Shown one piece after another: positions 35,736 to 44,124 of a stretch of DNA of 64,000 nucleotides; positions within the stretch are counted from its first letter, which is position 1, and the number at the start of each line of letters is the position of its first letter. The notes under the pieces were generated by a model. It did not search any database. It saw only the letters and a program-made list of their open reading frames with translations, and was not told where the DNA came from. Position numbers and translations under genes: made by a program. This DNA comes from Lyngbya sp. PCC 8106 (lineage in GTDB: Bacteria > Cyanobacteriota > Cyanobacteriia > Cyanobacteriales > Microcoleaceae): assembly GCF_000169095.1 (NCBI RefSeq), contig NZ_AAVU01000009.1, positions 107,482 through 171,481 on the forward strand, written 5' to 3'.

Positions 35736-37265
35736 ATGGTTACACTACTGGAAAATCCGTTACGGGTTGGACTGCAACAAGATCGCGTCCCTGAACCTCA
35801 GATTTTAGTGATCTACGGTGCATCAGGGGATTTAACTCAACGTAAACTGGTTCCAGCCCTCTATCAGATGCGGCTCGAACGCAAGCTCCCTCCGGAATTA
35901 ACCATTGTCGGAGTTGCTCGACGAGATTGGAGTCATGACTACTTCCGCGAACAGATGCGAATCGGTGTCGAGGAGTTTGGCGGTGGCTTACAGTCAGAAG
36001 AACTGTGGAATGATTTCGCTAAGGGGTTATTTTATTGTTCCGGTAACATCGACCAGTCAGAAAGTTATCAGAAACTCAAAGCATTTTTGAGTGAACTAGA
36101 TGAACAACGGGGAACGCGGGGAAATCGCGTTTTTTACCTGTCTGTCGCCCCGGCTTTCTTTGGAGAAGCAATTCAACAACTCGGTGCTGCGGGTATGTTA
36201 CCAGACCCGAAAAAGCAGCGTTTGGTGATTGAAAAACCGTTTGGTCGTGACTTAAGCACCGCTCAAGTTCTCAACCGGATTGTCCGTGAGGTTTGTGCAG
36301 AAGAACAGGTTTACCGAATTGACCATTATTTGGGGAAAGAAACGGTTCAAAACTTGATGGTGTTCCGGTTTGCAAATGCCATTTTTGAACCCCTGTGGAA
36401 TCGTCAATTTGTTGATCATGTCCAAATCACGGTTGCAGAAACCGTTGGTTTAGAAGGACGGGCGGGTTACTATGAAACCTCTGGGGCGTTGCGCGACATG
36501 GTGCAGAACCATTTGATGCAGGTTTTTTCCCTGACGGCGATGGAAGCCCCCAACTCGCTTGATGCTGATAGCATTCGCAACGAAAAAGTTAAGGTGTTGC
36601 AGGCGACGCACCTCGCTGATATTAACAACCTGGAAAATTCGGCGATTAGAGGTCAATATACTCCCGGTTGGATGAAAGGCGAACAAGTCCCCGGTTATCG
36701 AGACGAAGAAGGCGCCGACCCCAACTCCACCACGCCGACTTATGTTGCTCTGAAACTCCATATTGATAACTGGCGTTGGAAGGGAGTGCCATTTTATCTA
36801 CGAACCGGAAAACGGATGCCGAAAAAAGTCTCAGAAATCGCTATCCAGTTTAAAGAAGTTCCCTATTTAATGTTCCAGTCGGCGGCGAAACAAGCTAACC
36901 CCAATGTTCTCGCCCTGCGGATTCAGCCCAATGAAGGGATTTCTATGCGGTTTGAGGTGAAGACACCCGGAAACTCATTGAGAACTCGTTCGGTTGATAT
37001 GGATTTTCGCTATGACACCGCTTTTGGCAAGCCGAATACCGATGCTTACGCTCGTCTATTGATTGATTGTATGCTCGGTGATCAAACCCTGTTTACCCGA
37101 GATGACGAAGTAGAAGCGTCTTGGAAGATTATTACTCCCTTGTTAGAAGCTTGGGATGCCCCTGCTCCCCCTGATGCGATTCCTTTCTATGAAGCGGGAA
37201 CTTGGGAACCTGTAGAAGCGGAACTGTTACTCAACCGCCATGGTCGTCATTGGCGCAGACTGTAG
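35736..37265 (+). CDS. zwf: Glucose-6-phosphate 1-dehydrogenase
   Basis: At 509 residues this is full-length Zwf, which oxidises glucose-6-phosphate to 6-phosphogluconolactone and makes NADPH. Motifs: the NADP fold VIYGASGDLTQRKLVPALY, the active-site segment RIDHYLGKETVQNLMVFRF, and FYLRTGKRMPKK for cofactor or substrate. It provides dark reducing power and is allosterically assisted by OpcA, whose gene lies 266 bases downstream in the same direction. The intervening bases hold heptamer-like CTGTTCCCTGCCTGTTCCC. Confidence 0.97.
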   Translation: MVTLLENPLRVGLQQDRVPEPQILVIYGASGDLTQRKLVPALYQMRLERKLPPELTIVGVARRDWSHDYFREQMRIGVEEFGGGLQSEELWNDFAKGLFYCSGNIDQSESYQKLKAFLSELDEQRGTRGNRVFYLSVAPAFFGEAIQQLGAAGMLPDPKKQRLVIEKPFGRDLSTAQVLNRIVREVCAEEQVYRIDHYLGKETVQNLMVFRFANAIFEPLWNRQFVDHVQITVAETVGLEGRAGYYETSGALRDMVQNHLMQVFSLTAMEAPNSLDADSIRNEKVKVLQATHLADINNLENSAIRGQYTPGWMKGEQVPGYRDEEGADPNSTTPTYVALKLHIDNWRWKGVPFYLRTGKRMPKKVSEIAIQFKEVPYLMFQSAAKQANPNVLALRIQPNEGISMRFEVKTPGNSLRTRSVDMDFRYDTAFGKPNTDAYARLLIDCMLGDQTLFTRDDEVEASWKIITPLLEAWDAPAPPDAIPFYEAGTWEPVEAELLLNRHGRHWRRL

Positions 37266-37531
37266 AATTGGGGGGAGAGGCAATCGGAACAGTGACTAGA
37301 TAACAGATGACAAATGAAAAGAACTGATCACTGATTATTGTTGTCTGTTCCCTGCCTGTTCCCTCTTGCATCAGTACCTGTCCCCGTTTTTAGGATCTAA
37401 ACTAATCACTATCCGGGCATAGCACTGACTTGAATGAGTGATACTGCTAATGCCCGATTGTCAAAGACTTCCCACAGATGTTTTTACTGAACATCTCTAA
37501 AATTAACAGCTAATCACTAACGACTGACACC

Positions 37532-38866
37532 ATGAAGAGTACACCACTTGTTGCACTGCAAAAACCAAAAGATATCTCCCTGAACGAAATTGAGGGAGAA
37601 TTAAATGGGATCTGGCTCTCTCAAGCTGCGGGGAGCGGAAAGACTACGGCGGTTGCTACCCGGGCGGCGACGTTTAGTATGGTGATTTATGAACCTGAAG
37701 AATTTCAACAACTTCTAGCCGGATTGGGATTTTTCTCCGGGCAAATTGATGGGATTCACGGTACGGAAACCCGCGAAGCTATTAAAGAAGCTCAAAAGAC
37801 TTATGGTTTCAGTATTACAGGTCGGGTAGACTCACACACTCTCGCTAAACTGCGTGAAGAATTTGCGAAGTTACCCAGCGATCGCCAAAAGATTGCTAAT
37901 TTAGATGGTCGCGGGTTTAGTATTAGTGAAGCGATCGCCGCTCAAAATCCCTGTCGGATTATTACTTTATGTCCGATCATGGGCGAAGATACCGGGGTTA
38001 CGGCTCAGGTTTCTGCCTATTGTCCGATTCAACAAAAAAGCGAAGAAAGTCTGATTTGTGCAGAATATATTACCCTACGCGGCACTAAAGAAGCGTTAGA
38101 ACGGGTGGGTGATATTGTCGAGTCTTTGCTAATTCCTGACTTACCTAAGTTTGTTTGGTGGAAGGCGACACCCAACCCCGAACAAGATTTATTTAAGCGG
38201 TTGTCGGGTTGTAGTAATTGTTTGATTGTGGATTCTTGTTATTTTAGTGATCCGGAATCGGAATTGCTGAAAATTCAGAATTTGATCGAACACGAAACTT
38301 ACATTGCTGACTTGAATTGGCATCGTTTGGCGCCTTGGCAAGAATTATCGGCCGCTGCTTTTGACCCCCCTGAACGTCGGATGTCATTGGGTGAAATTGA
38401 TAATGTGGCGATTGATTATGAAAAGGGAAATGCAACTCAAGCGTTAATGTTTTTGGGTTGGTATGCTTCTCGCCTCGATTGGAAACCGATTTCTTTTACT
38501 TCTGAAGGCGGAGACTATGACTTGAAATATGTCAAGTTTAAAGCCCCCAATGATAAGGAAATTGTTGCTGAGTTGGCCGCGATTCCTGCTGCTGATTATG
38601 GTGAAATTCCCGGTGATTTGGTCGGTTTGCGGTTAACTTCTAGTAACCCTAATGCCAATTGCTGCACGATTTTGTGTTCAGAAACTACAGGTTGTATGCG
38701 GATGGAATCAGGCGGAAGCGCCCAATCTTGTCGCACGGAACAGGTGACAGCGACTTCTGACCAAAAGGCAGAATCTCTGATGACACAACAATTACAACGT
38801 TGGGGTCGTGATGTTTTGTATGAAGAAAGTTTAGCGTTAACTGCTCAAATTCTTAAGCTGCGTTAG
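37532..38866 (+). CDS. opcA: Glucose-6-phosphate dehydrogenase assembly/activator protein OpcA
   Basis: The 444-residue OpcA is the partner that activates Zwf by tetramer assembly, under redox control in cyanobacteria. The N-terminal part holds a peptidoglycan-binding-like helical unit (about 45-112, FQQLLAGLGFFSGQIDGIHG and YGFSITGRVDSHTLAKL). The OpcA core follows: RIITLCPIMGEDTGVTAQV and LIPDLPKFVWWKATP. Several cysteines (SGCSNCLIVDSC) are candidates for thioredoxin control. It ends just before a hairpin on which a group II intron sits. Confidence 0.95.
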   Translation: MKSTPLVALQKPKDISLNEIEGELNGIWLSQAAGSGKTTAVATRAATFSMVIYEPEEFQQLLAGLGFFSGQIDGIHGTETREAIKEAQKTYGFSITGRVDSHTLAKLREEFAKLPSDRQKIANLDGRGFSISEAIAAQNPCRIITLCPIMGEDTGVTAQVSAYCPIQQKSEESLICAEYITLRGTKEALERVGDIVESLLIPDLPKFVWWKATPNPEQDLFKRLSGCSNCLIVDSCYFSDPESELLKIQNLIEHETYIADLNWHRLAPWQELSAAAFDPPERRMSLGEIDNVAIDYEKGNATQALMFLGWYASRLDWKPISFTSEGGDYDLKYVKFKAPNDKEIVAELAAIPAADYGEIPGDLVGLRLTSSNPNANCCTILCSETTGCMRMESGGSAQSCRTEQVTATSDQKAESLMTQQLQRWGRDVLYEESLALTAQILKLR

Positions 38867-38898
38867 GAAAGCAAGCGAGTTAAAATTTAATCTGTAGG

Positions 38899-38916
38899 GG
38901 CGCAAGGGTTTGCGCC
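38899..38916 (+). terminator. Hairpin after opcA, abutting the intron 3' junction
   Basis: GGCGCAA (38899-38905) and TTGCGCC (38910-38916) form a perfect seven-bp stem with loop GGGT, preceded by TGTAGG. The intron's 3' end is at 38917/38918, immediately next to the stem base, so the terminator tail on the plus strand is now intron sequence. Confidence 0.55.
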
Positions 38917-38959
38917 TATTAGGGGTCGAAGGAGGCTTTACAACCTCCGACTCCCATTC

Positions 38960-38994
38960 AGAACCGTGCTTGCTACTTTCACAGCACACGGCTC
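38960..38994 (-). ncRNA. Group II intron domain V
   Basis: The 35-base hairpin GAGCCGTGTGC-TGTGAAAGTAGCA-AGCACGGTTCT has the catalytic-domain shape: an upper stem with a GAAA-type loop and an AGC-like triad position. Domain VI (38959-38918) follows with stem GGAGTCGGAGG/CCTCCTTCGACC. Confidence 0.8.
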
Positions 38995-39004
38995 CTAGTA
39001 CAAG

Positions 39005-40732
39005 TTATCTGTTATCATCAGAACATCCGGTTTCTTTTGAGTTATAAGACCCATCGGTTGCCGTTTTAATGTCGTGACAATGGCGATGCAATAATTGCAG
39101 ATTTTTGTATTCATCTTTACCGCCTACAGACGTTGGGATGATATGATCGATTTCTGCGATATCTTCTGGGGTGAAATATTGCCCACAAGATTTACATCTG
39201 CCTTTTTGCTTTTTGAGCAAAAGTGCTACTCGTTTGGGAACATCGTAGGATGTACCTTTTCTTGTACTCCAGTAAGTCCAGTTTCCGTCGTAGGGTGATG
39301 CTTTAGGTCTTATAGTTACGTGACGTTTAATAGTTGTTTCAGCATGGCTTAGTAGTTTATAACCCTCTTTGGTTTCAAAACTCCATGCCCTATTTCCGTT
39401 TTTCCTGAAGTATTTTTTCAGTTTATCATAACTAGCTTTACCGCATCTGCTAACTATCCATGCTCTTAATCTTTGCCATGTAATATGGTCTAAAGAGGAG
39501 AATGTCTCTTTGGAGGCAATCTTGGAATGGTAATTGCACCATCCTCTAATTACCGGGTTTAGGCGTTTGATTAATGCGTACTGGGGTGCAGTTTTGTAAG
39601 TTTTAATAACTTCCTTAACCTTATCCGCGTGAGCTTTAATTGCCTTCTTGCTAGGTTTTATAATGGTTTTGAACCCTAATAATTTTGAGTTCGCACTACC
39701 AGTCTTACCGGAGTGGTGTTTCCCCACTGGGTATTGTCTGAAGTTCCACCCTAGAAAGTCGAATCCAGGTTTAACCTTTATGCCTTTCACTTCAATTTCT
39801 TTTAGTGTATGACATATACGAGTTTTGGCTGGTTTCAGTTCTAACCCGATAGGTTTTAACCATTCTTCAATGGCAATTTGGCACTGTTGAATGATTTTTA
39901 ATTGTGGACTAATTACCACAAAATCATCTGCATATCTGATGACTTTGGCTTGAACTCTTCTTTCCTTTTTTGGGAAATTTTGTTCTATAAGCCTAATCAT
40001 TCCATCCAGTGCGATGTTAGCTAATAGAGGACTAATGACACCTCCTTGTGGGGTTCCTGCCTCTGTTGCTTCAAATATGCCATTATCCATCACTCCAGCT
40101 TTTAACCATTGTCTGATTTGGGCTTTTATTGTTGATGGACAATCGATTTTGGACAGTAGGTGTTCATGGTTAATCTGGTCGAAACACTTTGAGATGTCAG
40201 CATCTAAGATGTAATATTCACCTTGATTGATACTTTGGAAGATTCGTGACATTGCATCATGGGCTGAACGTCCGGGTCTAAACCCGTAGCTTTCCCCCTC
40301 GAATCTGGCTTCCCATTGTGGTTCTAACGCAGATTTTACCAAAGCTTGCCTTACTCTGTCGTGTATAGTTGGGATTCCTAAAGGGCGTTTTTCATCCTTG
40401 GATTTGGGTATCCATTTCCTGCGGAGTGGTTTTGCCTTCTGGTATTTGCTTAGATTTTTGGCAAGTTCTAACCGTTGATTGGGTGTAATAGATTTAATTC
40501 CATCTACCCCGGCTGTTTTCTTACCCTGATTATCTTGAGTAACCCTTCTTATTGCTAAGAGTTTGGCGTAATACGACTTAACTAGGAGCTTTTGAAGCTT
40601 TCGAGCTTTCGCATTTTGACCCGATATTGATGCCTGGTAAATTCTCTTTTGCAGCTTAAATACTATCCGTTGAACTTTCGCCCAATTGATTGTATTCCAT
40701 GCAGTCGTAGTCTTGGTTATACTCGTTTTCAC
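39005..40732 (-). CDS. Group II intron-encoded reverse transcriptase/maturase with HNH endonuclease
   Basis: The 575-residue protein contains a reverse transcriptase domain (about 65-310) with the catalytic YADDFVVI, and RPLGIPTIHDRVRQALVK at RT block 1-2. FEGESYGFRPGRSAHDAM and AGTPQGGVISPLLANIALDG are further RT blocks. A maturase X region (about 330-460) and a C-terminal HNH nuclease follow, with CKSCGQYF, EIDHIIPTSVGGKDEYKN and HRHCHD zinc and catalytic residues. All parts look intact, so the intron may be mobile. It splices and retrohomes the intron. Confidence 0.95.
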   Translation of the reverse strand: MKTSITKTTTAWNTINWAKVQRIVFKLQKRIYQASISGQNAKARKLQKLLVKSYYAKLLAIRRVTQDNQGKKTAGVDGIKSITPNQRLELAKNLSKYQKAKPLRRKWIPKSKDEKRPLGIPTIHDRVRQALVKSALEPQWEARFEGESYGFRPGRSAHDAMSRIFQSINQGEYYILDADISKCFDQINHEHLLSKIDCPSTIKAQIRQWLKAGVMDNGIFEATEAGTPQGGVISPLLANIALDGMIRLIEQNFPKKERRVQAKVIRYADDFVVISPQLKIIQQCQIAIEEWLKPIGLELKPAKTRICHTLKEIEVKGIKVKPGFDFLGWNFRQYPVGKHHSGKTGSANSKLLGFKTIIKPSKKAIKAHADKVKEVIKTYKTAPQYALIKRLNPVIRGWCNYHSKIASKETFSSLDHITWQRLRAWIVSRCGKASYDKLKKYFRKNGNRAWSFETKEGYKLLSHAETTIKRHVTIRPKASPYDGNWTYWSTRKGTSYDVPKRVALLLKKQKGRCKSCGQYFTPEDIAEIDHIIPTSVGGKDEYKNLQLLHRHCHDIKTATDGSYNSKETGCSDDNR

Positions 40733-41474
40733 CGTTTTAACTGCTAATTGAAACTTTACCTAACAACTTGACCGGAATCTATCAGCGTATCCTAAATATT
40801 ACATCTAGGCTTTAGCTTCTGACTCCATCTTTCGCCCTCATAACATCCGCCTTAGATTTGTGGCTACCTATCAGTATTCGACCTCTGTAGGAGTAGATGA
40901 GGGTTTTTAACGTTCCTTGAAAATGGGTTTATTGCCTTTAGAATCGTCCTCTCCGCCGGGGTACTTTTGGGAGTCTGTGTAAGTGTTAAGATAAAAACTC
41001 TTACCTCTTTGTAGAAGTATATGGAAACTTCTACCTTTTCCCCTTGTTCTTTTGAACGCAGCGTAATCAAGTCAGTTTCGCTACTTAATAGTTACGACGG
41101 TTCTAGCCAGACGTTCACTTTCGTTATTCTTGGACAATTGGCTAGAGAACTTCTTTGGTATTTGACTTATACCTGATTTCCCGTTATTTCCAGCTTCAGT
41201 GTTTTGATAATCAGTCTGACACTGTGGGAATTGCCTTAACTCTTTGGATTTGGGTTACTTTTGCCTGTTAAGGTTCTGTAACTCATACCATTGACTCCGA
41301 GTTTGACCTTCCTTTAAGGTCACATTTTTCAAAGTTAAAGTGGGCTTTGTTTCCAAATACCACTTCCCTGCTTACGTTTCGGGTTTTATTCCTCAACTTT
41401 GGCAGGAACGTGTCGCACCTTGTTGTTTATTGTATCAAATCGGGTGGGGAAACAACACTTATAGCAGGTCGCAC

Positions 41475-41957
41475 TGGTGTATTGACAAATTGATGAAATT
41501 GAGAAACTTTCAAACCTTTACTGAGAGAGGATGGCAACAGGCAATTCTAAACTTCTGATATGATGTCCGGTTGATTAATGCCTGTTATGGGGGCGAACAA
41601 CAGTGAACAGTGAACAAGTACCGTGCAGTGAAAACTGTAAACTGTAAATCCCCGCCCCTACGAAGCGGATGATTGATTAGTCGGATATCATATGACTTCT
41701 GACATCAGAAGCTCCTCAACCGCAAGCCCTGCCAATTCATCGGCGGGGAACGGTTGACCCTTCGCTTCGCTCCTTGGCAAGCTTCTGACGACTGACCAAA
41801 TCGACCTCACGACTTCCCACCTCCGGTCTCTCCCCAACTCCCCACCACCCCAACTCCCCACCACCCCAACTCTCTATCAGCCGTCCATAGCAAATCTTAA
41901 ACGATTGCATATTAGTTTCCTCTAATTTAACAAAGTCTACAGAAGTTTGATTTTTGT
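41475..41957. other. Repeat-rich non-coding stretch upstream of the hairpin array
   Basis: It contains heptamer text (AACAGTGAACAGTGAACAAG near 41600), a hairpin AACCGCAAGCCC...GGGGAACGGTT (41716-41757) that matches in reverse the hairpin of copy A at 25089, and CCCCACCACCCCAACT repeats near 41835. The frame at 41340-41558 crosses the intron boundary and is not a gene. Confidence 0.5.
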
Positions 41958-42637
41958 GGCTGAATTGTGCCGGAGTTTTACATTAGCCCCGGTTATGTAA
42001 AACCCCGTGTAAATTTTTAAATAAGAGACTTTTTATCATTACAAAATTATGTTAATCGGCTGAATTGTGCCGGATGTTTTTACATTAGCCCCGGTTATGT
42101 AAAACCCATGTAAATTTTCAAACAATAGACTTTATATTGTTGGTAAATTATGTTAATCGGCGGAATGACTCGGGATTTTTTTACATTAACCCCGGTTATG
42201 TAAAAATCAGTGTAATTTTTTTAAAACTTAACTTGACTTTTTAAGTAGTTTATGTTTTTTCGCGGTGAATTTAAAAATTTTTACATTAATCCAGTTTATG
42301 TAAAACCATGTAAATTTATGTATAAGAAGCTTTATTTGATAAAAAAATATGTTATTGGGGGTAATAGACCAGGATTTTTTACATAAATACCGCTTTTTTA
42401 AACCCCATGTAAAACTTTAAACAAGAGACTTTATTTCGTTTAAAAAATATGTTATTGGGGGTAATAGACCAGGATTTTTTACATAAATACCGCTTGTTTA
42501 AACCCCATGTAAAACTTTAAACAAGAGACTTTATTTAGTTTAAAAATATGTTATTTGGGGGTAACAGACAATTTTTTTTTTACATAAATACCGCTTGTTT
42601 AAACCTCATGTAAAACTTTAAACAAGAGACTTTATTT
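41958..42637. repeat. Seven tandem ~100-bp repeats, each with an inverted repeat
   Basis: The unit repeats with a period of 99-102 bases; the ACATTA/ACATAA core falls near 41980, 42082, 42182, 42282, 42381, 42481 and 42582. The first copies contain TTTTACAT-N11-ATGTAAAA (41976-41983 / 41995-42002) with TAGCCCCGGTT in the loop. The later ones have TTTTACAT with AAATACCGC and ATGTAAAA further apart. All copies then show GAGACTTTAT and a TATGTTA(AT/TT) block. The array ends about 57 bases before the RTX start. Units diverge gradually, so it is an old array, not a CRISPR. Confidence 0.8.
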
Positions 42638-42693
42638 TCTCCTGAAATTATTGATACTTTTGGAAGTATAGTTTTTTAAAGCTCAAACTAATC

Positions 42694-44124
42694 ATGGCAG
42701 CTATTCAAGGAACAAATTTAGGTGAAACGCTTCGCGGAACCAGATTTGCTGATGAAATTTTAGGTAAAGCAGGAAATGATGAAATAATTGGTCGAGGCGG
42801 TGATGACTTGCTGAGAGGAAATTCGGGAAATGACACGCTGAGTGGAAATGCAGGAAATGATACCCTCGATGGTGGCAATGGAGATGATGAGCTAATTGGC
42901 AGCAGAGGGAACGATACCTTGGATGGCGGAGATGGCGTTGACACAGCTAACTACAGCGAGTTAGGTGAAGTGATTACCCTGCAAGCGGTGGGTGTGGTTG
43001 ACAAAGGAAATGCCGGACAAGACCAAATTGAAAACATTGAAGCCATCATTGGTGCAAACGGACAAGACAATATTATTGATGGTACGGTTTCTGGTGGAGG
43101 GACATCTGCTTTTGATATTGATTTATCGGAGGAAAGTCTCACCGTCACGAACATTCCTGGCTTAGGAGATGTTAACTTCACCGTTGAAAACTTTGTCAAT
43201 GTGATTGGAACTTCCAACACGGATACAATTACAGGAGACAGTAACGAAAACGAGTTTGGAGGAAGTCGAGGAAATGACTCCTATGATGGTAAAGGCGGTA
43301 ATGATACCGTTGATTATAGCGACTTAGGTCAAGCCGTTACCCTCGAACGCGGAGGCGTAGTTAACAAAGGTAGTGCCGGAACCGACCGAATTGTTAATAT
43401 CGAAACTGTCATTGGCGCGACAGGACAAGATAACGCTATCGATGGTTCCACCGGAATTAGCGGTCAAACTTCCTTTGATGTTGACTTATCCCAACAAACC
43501 TTCACGGTTAAAAATTTGCCGGGACTCGGCGACCTTGAGTTCGAGATTATCAACTTTGCCAATGTTACCGGAACTTCCAACGCCGATGATATTGTCGGTG
43601 ATGGTAACGAAAACGAGTTTGGAGGAAGTCGAGGAAATGACTCCTATGATGGTAAAGGCGGTAATGATACCGTTGATTATAGCGACTTAGGTCAAGCCGT
43701 TACCCTCGAACGCGGAGGCGTAGTTAACAAAGGTAGTGCCGGAACCGACCGAATTGTTAATATCGAAACTGTCATTGGCGCGACAGGACAAGATAACGCT
43801 ATCGATGGTTCCACCGGAATTAGCGGTCAAACTTCCTTTGATGTTGACTTATCCCAACAAACCTTCACGGTTAAAAATTTGCCGGGACTCGGCGACCTTG
43901 AGTTCGAGATTATCAACTTTGCCAATGTTACCGGAACTTCCAACGCCGATGATATTGTCGGTGATGGTAACGAAAACGAGTTTGGAGGAAGTCGAGGAAA
44001 TGACTCCTATGATGGTAAAGGCGGTAATGATACCGTTGATTATAGCGACTTAGGTCAAGCCGTTACCCTCGAACGCGGAGGCGTAGTTAACAAAGGTAGT
44101 GCCGGAACCCGACCGAATTGTTAA
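42694..44124 (+). CDS. RTX (haemolysin-type calcium-binding) protein, N-terminal part
   Basis: This 476-residue frame holds GGxGxDxLx nonapeptide calcium-binding repeats from the start (LGKAGNDEIIGRGGDDLL and GNDTLDGGNGDDELIG). A beta-rich 121-residue module follows twice plus a third partial time (starting ENEFGGSRGNDSYDGKGG). It has no N-terminal signal, as expected for type I secretion. The frame ends NKGSAGTRPNC where the paralogous copies read AGTDRIVNIETV. One extra C at 44108-44110 shifts the frame, and the continuation is the next entry. Confidence 0.85.
   Translation: MAAIQGTNLGETLRGTRFADEILGKAGNDEIIGRGGDDLLRGNSGNDTLSGNAGNDTLDGGNGDDELIGSRGNDTLDGGDGVDTANYSELGEVITLQAVGVVDKGNAGQDQIENIEAIIGANGQDNIIDGTVSGGGTSAFDIDLSEESLTVTNIPGLGDVNFTVENFVNVIGTSNTDTITGDSNENEFGGSRGNDSYDGKGGNDTVDYSDLGQAVTLERGGVVNKGSAGTDRIVNIETVIGATGQDNAIDGSTGISGQTSFDVDLSQQTFTVKNLPGLGDLEFEIINFANVTGTSNADDIVGDGNENEFGGSRGNDSYDGKGGNDTVDYSDLGQAVTLERGGVVNKGSAGTDRIVNIETVIGATGQDNAIDGSTGISGQTSFDVDLSQQTFTVKNLPGLGDLEFEIINFANVTGTSNADDIVGDGNENEFGGSRGNDSYDGKGGNDTVDYSDLGQAVTLERGGVVNKGSAGTRPNC
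43252..43977 (+). repeat. Two identical-looking 363-bp direct repeats inside the RTX gene
   Basis: Units 43252-43614 and 43615-43977 (121 codons each) appear identical wherever compared, including synonymous positions. A third copy starts at 43978 and diverges after about 44130. Such perfect repeats suggest recent duplication or gene conversion, and they are a place where read assembly can go wrong. Confidence 0.8.

Larger units (their letters stand above)
38918..41474 (-). mobile_element. Group II intron with reverse transcriptase/maturase/HNH protein
   Basis: Reading the minus strand, the element starts GTGCGACCTGC at 41474 (the GUGYG 5' consensus) and ends in a domain VI stem and CCCCTAAT at 38918. 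Domain V is a 35-base hairpin at 38994-38960, GAGCCGTGTGC...GCACGGTTCT. The intron-encoded protein lies between, stopping ten bases before domain V, which places it in domain IV. Total length is about 2.56 kb. The boundaries come from these end signals and were not confirmed by exon pairing. Confidence 0.85.

Noticed and set aside
41340..41558. 72-residue plus-strand gene
   Set aside because: It spans the 5' boundary of the minus-strand group II intron and lies in its domain I.
41958..42637. CRISPR array
   Set aside because: The whole ~100-bp unit is repeated without unique spacers and copies diverge gradually. No cas genes are present.
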